NCBI RefSeq assembly: GCF_049243985.1
Contig: NC_135376.1
Span: 42,761,001-42,825,000, forward strand
DNA length: 64,000 bases
Direction: 5' to 3'
Origin: Paroedura picta
Taxonomy: Eukaryota > Chordata > Lepidosauria > Squamata > Gekkonidae
Part shown: positions 57,261 through 64,000 of the stretch, piece after piece
How positions within the stretch are numbered: position 1 is the stretch's first letter
Layout of the letters: every line of letters begins with the position of its first letter
The notes under the pieces: model-generated
Told to the model about the DNA's origin: nothing
Seen by the model: only the letters and a program-made list of their open reading frames with translations
The model's database searches: none
Translations under genes and position numbers: made by a program

Positions 57261-58189
57261 GAATCGTGTGGGCCGATCTTTTCGGCCGGGGGAGAGATCA
57301 TGAATCGAACCCAAGAGGCCTTTGGAGATTCCTGTGCTTGGATTGCCCGGGATGATGTTAAAGCATTAGAATCGACTTTCTGGTTGACTTAAGATCAGGC
57401 TGCTTTTCCCTTCTGTAACTGATCTCTTGCTCTGTGCCAGGCAGGCTATCATGTAGCTGCTTTGTGTGGGGAATATGGCCACAGAATACCATGTATCGGA
57501 TGCGCCTTTAGAATTTTTTTTTTAAGTAGTGGTCCAATTTTGTCCCTAAACCTTTAGCTGTTACAGTAAGGGGGAGGGGAGATGCTAAAGTAATAGAAGG
57601 GCTGCCATTTCTCAAACTCCTGCTTGAGTTTAGCTGGCTGTGTTGTGAGCTTGTTTTTCGCCCTATGTTTTGCTGCTCCAAGGAGCTTAACATTTCAGTT
57701 GTTCACAGTACCCTGCCTGAAAGTGCAGGGTGCCATCCATTTGTATTCTCACCTTTCCAACTTTAGGGGGCAGAGGTGTGTGTTTGAAGGCCCTTTTGAG
57801 TCCATGTGCTTGTTCTCCCTTATCATGTGATGCCTTCTTTGCTTCATCATGTGATGTTCTGCTTCTGTCTATTTCTTGATTTCTGTGGCTTATTGCTGGC
57901 TAGACTCTCTGCTTGCTTCCAATGATGGACAGGGTGGCAAAAATCCTGTTGCCACCTTCCTGTTACATGTCTGCAGTGGTATTTATTCTAGTAGGCCCCA
58001 TGTAATGTTGTACCTGGGGTGCTGGGGGTGCTAGTGTGGTACGGTAGACCACAATACTTACAGCCGTATGTGTTTGTTTTATACAGTTTTAAACACAACT
58101 TATGGTGAGCCGTGATCAACTTCAGTCCTTGGATAACATGTTTTCATGGCAAATACATGTTAAAATAGATTCACGAAGCCATCTTGGAT

Positions 58190-58390
58190 GGTACTGTGTT
58201 CTTTGTTTTATTGTATTTCTGTCCCACTCGTCGTCCAGGGAGCTTAGGGCAATATACATGGCTCCTCCATTTTATCATCACAACTGTGAGGCAGAGTGGG
58301 CCCTGCCCAAGTGAGCTTTGTGCCTGAGTCTGAATTTGAACCTGGGTCTCCCTAAGCCTGGTCCCTATCACCTTAGTCACTATTTCCATA
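58190..58390 (-). mobile_element. tRNA-type SINE/LINE-tail repeat, minus strand
   Basis: TTTTATTGTATTTCTGTCCCAC, ACAACTGTGAGGCAGAGTGG and a B-box-like TTTGAACCTGGGTCTCC, the same layout as 38150-38405. Confidence 0.6.
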
Positions 58391-60084
58391 CTGGCTCTCT
58401 GTCATCAAGACATAACAAGCTCACTATACTTGATTCTGGCTCTGATATTATTCATTGAATGTTGTCCTTTTTCTAAAATTCAGGACAGGTAACAAATTTA
58501 TTGTGGGGGAAGTTGCTTCTTTTTGCAGATGGGACAATTAAGCTTTATCACTGTTGCTTTGACCAAACCAGATTTCTGTGTCCCTGGTCTTAGCCCTTGA
58601 TTCATAGTTGCAAAGCAGGAAATGCTACTGAACTTCTGGAGTGTTTTACTGACTCTAAAGTTAGGCACCAAAATTCCATAACTGTACTGAGGAGCTACTG
58701 TGGGAAGCTACCGTGCTGCATCTACCTCTGTTCTGACTGTACACTGTGTGAAACATTACTAAATTCCTGCATGTGAAGCATGAGTTTCACATGCATAGAG
58801 TGCAATGTGTTAGGATTCTGCGCCAGCATACATGTCCATATGTACCATGTGTATAACCATCACATTTTATTTTAAGAGCAAAGTGTGTGAATGTTCTGTG
58901 ACTTTCATGCAGGACTTTAGTAACCCAAGAATGGTCCTGAGTCATTTAAGGTTGACATTCAGTACTAATGCTCTTTATGGTTGTGTGTCAGGTCATTGGC
59001 AAAATTACGAGGGATGTGGCTCCTGTGGGCAGGCAAGTGGCTCATTCAGTAGCCTAGCAAAGCAATCCTAAAGAGGGGCACACCCTGCTAAGCCTTCAGT
59101 GGATTTAGAAGAGTGTAACTCTGTCTTGGATTGCACTGAAATGATGTCGCCTAACAGGACTACTTTGCTGGAAGCATGAGGTTTGCATTTCCCAAATGTG
59201 TGAAAAATATAGGCCATTTTGAAGGAAGAAACATTGTTTAGTTTAGCAAACCATGGTGCATGTTCCTAAGGATGAGTTTCCTTTCTTGTGACTGAAAACT
59301 TGTAGCACTGTGGATTATGTCATGAGTGTCCACTTTAAGATGCCCCTTTGTATGTTTGTGGCAGCTTTAGCAGCTCTTGGCCTGTCTTAGCTCAAGCTGT
59401 TTCAAAAAAGCTTTGGGCATTTCTGCCATATGGACCTGCTGTCAAGAGCAGCTGTTATGGCTGCATTGGAGAGTATCTCCGCTACTGAGAACAGCATTGT
59501 GCTTACCACCTCTGTCTCAGAGATCCTGTTTTTTACTGTTATGCACTACAATGAGCATTAACCTAGCTGTAGCAAAAAGGCACATTCCGATGACTCGTGA
59601 CCTTCAACCTTTCCAGATCCAGGAACCCTGATCTATACCCGAGCTGACAATGTAGGCCCAACTAGGCCACCTGCATGTGACAGCACAACCCATGACAGGA
59701 TACAACCTTGCTGGTGTCAGGGCCCAAATAGCAGGCAGCAGAACAAGAGAACCAGGGTTAACAAAGGCAAACTGAGCATCATGACATGTGCTACGATGAG
59801 AACTGAGCCAAGGCTGAGAACCATGTAGGAATTCTCTCTACTATGGAGTGACCGTACCTAACTATCCTGCTGCTTTTGTCATTATTTTTTATAAAATAAG
59901 TAGCATGAATGTTATGTATGATTCTGAGAAAATGTAACCTGTGCCCGTGTTTGCTTCAGTGCTAAAGAAGTCCCCCCCCCATACCATGATGTAAAAACTT
60001 ATGACAAAGAAACTTTGCTCTAAGACAGGTATCTTCTTCTTTGTACTGATTATATTATGTGATAATGTATTTTGCCTGCATGTT

Positions 60085-60455
60085 ATAGCAGTTAGAGTTC
60101 CTAAATCCTGCTCTGACATGGAAGTTTGCTAGGTGGCCTTGGGTCCCTCAGTCTAACCTACTTCTAGGTTTGCCGACCTTCAGGTGGTGTGTGGAAATTC
60201 CCCCAGAATTGCAACTTGTTTCCAGATGAAGAAAATGGCTGCTTTGGAGGGAGGGCAGATTATATGGTGAAGTCCTTCTCCAAACCCCACCCTCTCCAGA
60301 CATCCCCCAAATATTTCCCAACTCAGAGCTGGAAGCTATACAGCTACCTCACATGGCAGTTGTTGTAAGGATAACGTGGAAGAAAGGAGAACAGTGCAGT
60401 AAGCTGCTTTGTGCCTTTGTTAGAGGAAGGAAAGTGGCGTATAAAATAAATATAT
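60085..60455 (+). mobile_element. CORE-like SINE interrupted by another repeat
   Basis: The left part (AGCAGTTAGAGTTCCTAAAT, GGTGGCCTTGGGTCCCTCAG, TCTAACCTAC) and the right part (CTACCTCACATGGCAGTTGT, GTGGCGTATAAAATAAATAT) together give the usual SINE order. The repeat at 60165-60345 lies between them. Confidence 0.6.
60165..60345 (+). repeat. interspersed repeat nested in a SINE
   Basis: AGGTTTGCCGACCTTCAGGT through AAATGGCTGCTTTGGAGGG and CAACTCAGAGCTGGAAGCT. Related to 1003-1150 and 45130-45245. Confidence 0.6.
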
Positions 60456-61054
60456 TTCCCCAGTTTCATTTATCCTGTTTTATCATTGTTATTTGTTCTG
60501 TCATTGGCATTTTCACAGGGTAGAATAAATATTATTATCCCTAACCATAGTAGATAGATTAGAAGAAGCTGCTGCCTGGTCCAGGGCTGCCCGTTGTGCT
60601 TCATTGCTGAACAGTGATTTGGGTTTATCATGTCTGAACATAACCCTGTGTTCATAGGTGCACACTGCAGCATGTTAGGGTATAATCCTACCCAGCAGCT
60701 TGTTTTCATTTCTGTCCAATGTTTCATAAAGCTCTTCTCTTGTGTTCACAAATCATTCTATGTGCTAAACCTGTAGCAGCTTGCTTGCTTACTGTGTCTC
60801 TCCACAGACTTTGTCTCTTACCTGCAAACCTATTTATTAGTGCAAAAGTGCAGCTTATGCTTTGAGTATTTGAAGCTTGTTTCACCCCCAGTATCTCCAG
60901 ATAAGGGGTGACTGGTAAGACTGGGAAACCTTTCAACTCCCAACACTTTGGAGATTTACCTCCAGTCATTGTTGTCAGAACTTTTCTAGTTGATTACAGA
61001 TCTGTACCAAATCCAAATATCTGCTTGGAAGCAAATTATATTAAAAACGATTTG

Positions 61055-61130
61055 CTTCCTGGAAGGCCTGGAGGATCATTGTCCATGGGGTCGCAATGGG
61101 TCGGACGCTTCACGCCTAACAACAACAATA
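61055..61130 (+). mobile_element. RTE-BovB 3' end
   Basis: GTCCATGGGGTCGCAATGGG, then TCGGACGCTTCACGCCTAAC, then an AAC-rich tail: the BovB 3' signature (GGGGTCGCAAAGAGTCGGAC). 5'-truncated. Confidence 0.7.
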
Positions 61131-62780
61131 TTGATACATTCCTCTTACATCCCTTCTGCTGCCCATTTTTGGCTTCTAATTTTAGGTTTGCAAGGTATAA
61201 ATAGTTTTGGCAACATGAGAGGATGTTTGTATGGTGTGTGAAGGATGTTCACAAGCAGCCCTCTGCATTTATTGTGAGTGTGCAACATGATCCCATCGCA
61301 CTTTCTTCCTACTAGGAACTTTCCGTAGGGGTTGTCAGTGGTGATACCTTTTTTTGTGATCTGGCACAAGTGAATCAGCCCATATGGCTGTAGTTTCTTT
61401 TACCAAAAACACTTTGACGTCCATGCAGGGCTAGAGAAAAGCTTGTGATGCTGCAGAGCACTGAATTCTGCAATCCAGAAGTTGTGAGCAAGGCTGAGTC
61501 AGATGAAGAGGGTGGCTCCTTTGGTATGGAGTTTGGCTGATTTTTTAACATATTTTTGGTAAGGAAGGTATTAATTGTGCCATTGAGCTTCACCAGCAAA
61601 GTGAACTTACACATGTCGATACCTGACTGCATGGAGGCTGTCTTAGAGCTGTGTAGGAATAGCATAAGGGCAAGGCTTGATCAGTACTGTACTAGGTTGT
61701 TGATGTCATAGAAACCCCCAGGAGGTCTGTGACTTAGCTTTTAAAAGGAAGGTGCTTGCAGATGGTATGGGAACAGATCATCCGTGTCTTAGAATATTCA
61801 AGGGCTCTAGGCAAGGTCTGACAACCTAGTGCCAGGGGCAAATACAGAATACTGCAAGGACCAAGCAAAGTTTTATTCAGGAAGTCAGTTTCTACAAATT
61901 GCATAATTAATTTAAATGAAGTTAGGTATACTTAATACTTATTTTCTGCCTGAGCTGTGCCTTTTCAGCCCATTGAAGGCTAACCTGTGGCAAAGTGATT
62001 GTCTCTTTGGCTACTGTCCATCGTCACAAAATACAAACCAGAACGCCGCCCTCAAACTATTGTAAGAGTTTTTGCAGGGGCAATCGTGTGCCTGTGTTGG
62101 AATGCTGAGCTTCACATTGGTGCACCAGAATTTTTTAATTCTGCTTACCCAGACAGAATTTTTGTGCGACTCAAAGCCAGCAGTCCTAAGTGGTTTTTTG
62201 AGTCAAAAAGCACTTGACTTGGCAGACATTCTGTTGCAGACTTACAAACAGAGATGGGAATAGAAAAGCCCTAAGTATTTCATTCACCCATTCGACCACA
62301 CTGCCTCTGATGTGTAGGGCCAGCTCTCCAGCCAATCATCTGCTTAGAACGACACAGTGTGGAGGGTGCAGGTTCACCAAGGGAAGTAGGCCTTGGAGAT
62401 GGCAGAACAGCTTGCAGATTAACTGCAGCCATCTCCAGTCATCAGGACTTTGCTGAGAATATTCTGTTTCTTCTGCCTCAAAGAGACTAGGTCCTGTTTT
62501 AATGTGCAAATTACCCGTCAGATGAGGAGGAACATATAATTGATTGTGCCTGTGAAAAATTCGTGGTCCATGGTTTTGGCACTAGAATGGTAGAAGATAT
62601 CTGGTTGAATTGAAAATTAATAGTAGTTGTATGGTAAGACTCACATCCTGGTAGTAGACATCCTTACATGAGTAGCTGTAAATGATCATTCCCTTCCAAA
62701 GTTCACATATCTGGCTTCGGAGCCTAGAATTATGATTATGCATGGAGAGGAAAAGGAGCTACTGTTTTCCAGAATGGGGG

Positions 62781-62786
<6 letters not shown>

Positions 62787-62845
<59 letters not shown>
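62787..62845. repeat. (CT)n(CA)n microsatellite
   Basis: About 12 CT units run directly into about 17 CA units. Confidence 0.9.
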
Positions 62846-62849
<4 letters not shown>

Positions 62850-63463
62850 CTTGTGCACCAGACACCGTTGCTGCTCCCTGCTGTGGTGTAACATCTCCCT
62901 TGGCTCTCGCCAGGGCCTGAGTCTGTGTGTGTGTCCTATCTAGGTTAAGATGGTAGACTCAGCTGTGTGGTGGGTTCAGGCATTGTTCCTTCTACCCAGC
63001 CCTTGGTTTTATGATTTTGTTTAGCAAATGGTATAAACTGGCTTAATAACACTAGACAAATTCAGGGAAATTGAAAGAAAGAAGAACAAAAGAGCCAGTA
63101 GGCTGAGCCAAGATGGGTAGAGAAATGCAGCCTTAGGAACAGGGCTTTCTAAACATCTGTCTGCTAAATGCGAGGATGAAAACCAAGGTTAAGAAGTTCT
63201 CAGCTGATATTCCTGGATGTTTTACGTGCTGTGTTACACTTCCTCAGGCTGTGCTGGGCATGATGGCCCCACGATCAGGCCTGTTGGTGAGGATAGATAA
63301 GGAGCCTGTTGTTGCACTGGCCTCTAGATTCTCTGTTCCTTTGGCAGGGCATTCCACACAGGTACGGGGCTTGTGTAGTTTCTCTGTTGTCATTGCCAAT
63401 ATGGGACGGTGTTAACAGAGTTTCTACATGGCAGGTCCCTTATATTTTCCATGTCCCTATCCC

Positions 63464-63545
63464 AGTTTGAGTCCAATGGCACCTTTAAGGCCAACAAAGT
63501 TTTATTCACGATATAAGCTTTAGTGTGTGCGCACACTTCTTCAGT
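63464..63545. repeat. single-arm copy of the 20355-20535 repeat family
   Basis: GTTTGAGTCCAATGGCACCT, then TAAGGCCAACAAAGTTTTATT and GCGCACACTTCTTCAG. No foldback partner is present. Confidence 0.65.
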
Positions 63546-64000
63546 ATTTGTGTCCCCCCCCCCAGATTGCAAAATGTGTGGGAAGACAGCATACCGGTGC
63601 TGTAATTGGCAGTTTTCCCCATGAGTTCAGAATTTCTGAAAAAGTTCACATGTCCATTAATACTGTATCAACATGGTATCATCAAATAAGGCTGATAAAG
63701 AGGCAGTTTCCACCAGATATGGGCCACCCTGAAAGAGAAATCTTTACAGCTTTCTTTCTCTCTCTCTCTCTCCGCATGTGTATAAACATTCATCTCTGGT
63801 CTGGCTTGGAAGCCACAGCTGTGACAGTGTCCAAGTTGGAGGTCTCCTTGGCAACTTCTTGTTGTTGTTGCTTGGATAACTTCAGTTTGTTTTGTTCTCA
63901 AATGTTGACAGGATGCTTGGGGAACTGCAGGCCACCGTTTGTGCTCTAGATCCGTGTTTGTTATGGCTAATTGAGACCTGCAGGGAGAGAAGGGACTGGT

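Larger units (their letters stand above)
57261..64000 (+). other. probable first intron or flank of the downstream gene
   Basis: No coding exon recognised. Contains the repeats listed separately. Stretches at 58400-60080 and 61140-62780 show nothing recognisable. Confidence 0.4.

Overview
The window is vertebrate nuclear DNA: widely spaced GT-AG exons, long introns and many interspersed repeats. The repeats point to a squamate reptile. There are two tRNA-derived SINEs of the Sauria type with BovB-like tails, an RTE-BovB 3' end, a CR1 tail, L2/CR1-like LINE ends, and many short hAT elements with clear 8-bp target-site duplications. A gecko-like lizard is my best guess, but that is inference.

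Two complete protein-coding genes lie on the + strand. Region 1 (about 2.9-27.1 kb) is ENTPD1 (CD39), an ecto-ATP/ADPase. Ten coding exons can be joined into an intact 508-residue protein, including a 19-nt coding first exon at 2964-2982. Region 2 (27.1-34.8 kb) is the spacer: the ENTPD1 3' UTR followed by broken LINEs. Region 3 (34.85-45.98 kb) is CPN1, the catalytic chain of carboxypeptidase N. Nine exons give an intact 457-residue protein with both zinc-binding motifs and the catalytic Glu.

Region 4 (46-56 kb) is intergenic. It holds a palindromic hAT element, a tRNA-type SINE and a very GC-rich element at 50450-51851 that looks like a non-autonomous Helitron, with seven consecutive near-perfect hairpins and a roughly 60-bp tandem repeat. 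Region 5 (56.2-57.3 kb) is a CpG island, probably the promoter and non-coding first exon of the next + strand gene. From the human order CPN1 then DNMBP, that gene may be DNMBP, but no coding exon of it is visible. The rest (57.3-64 kb) looks like a first intron or flank with SINE, BovB and simple repeats.

The two genes act on different substrates in the same place, the blood and vessel surface. ENTPD1 removes extracellular ATP/ADP, and CPN1 trims C-terminal Arg/Lys from kinins and anaphylatoxins. There is no sign that they share transcripts. No retrovirus-like or LTR element was recognised.
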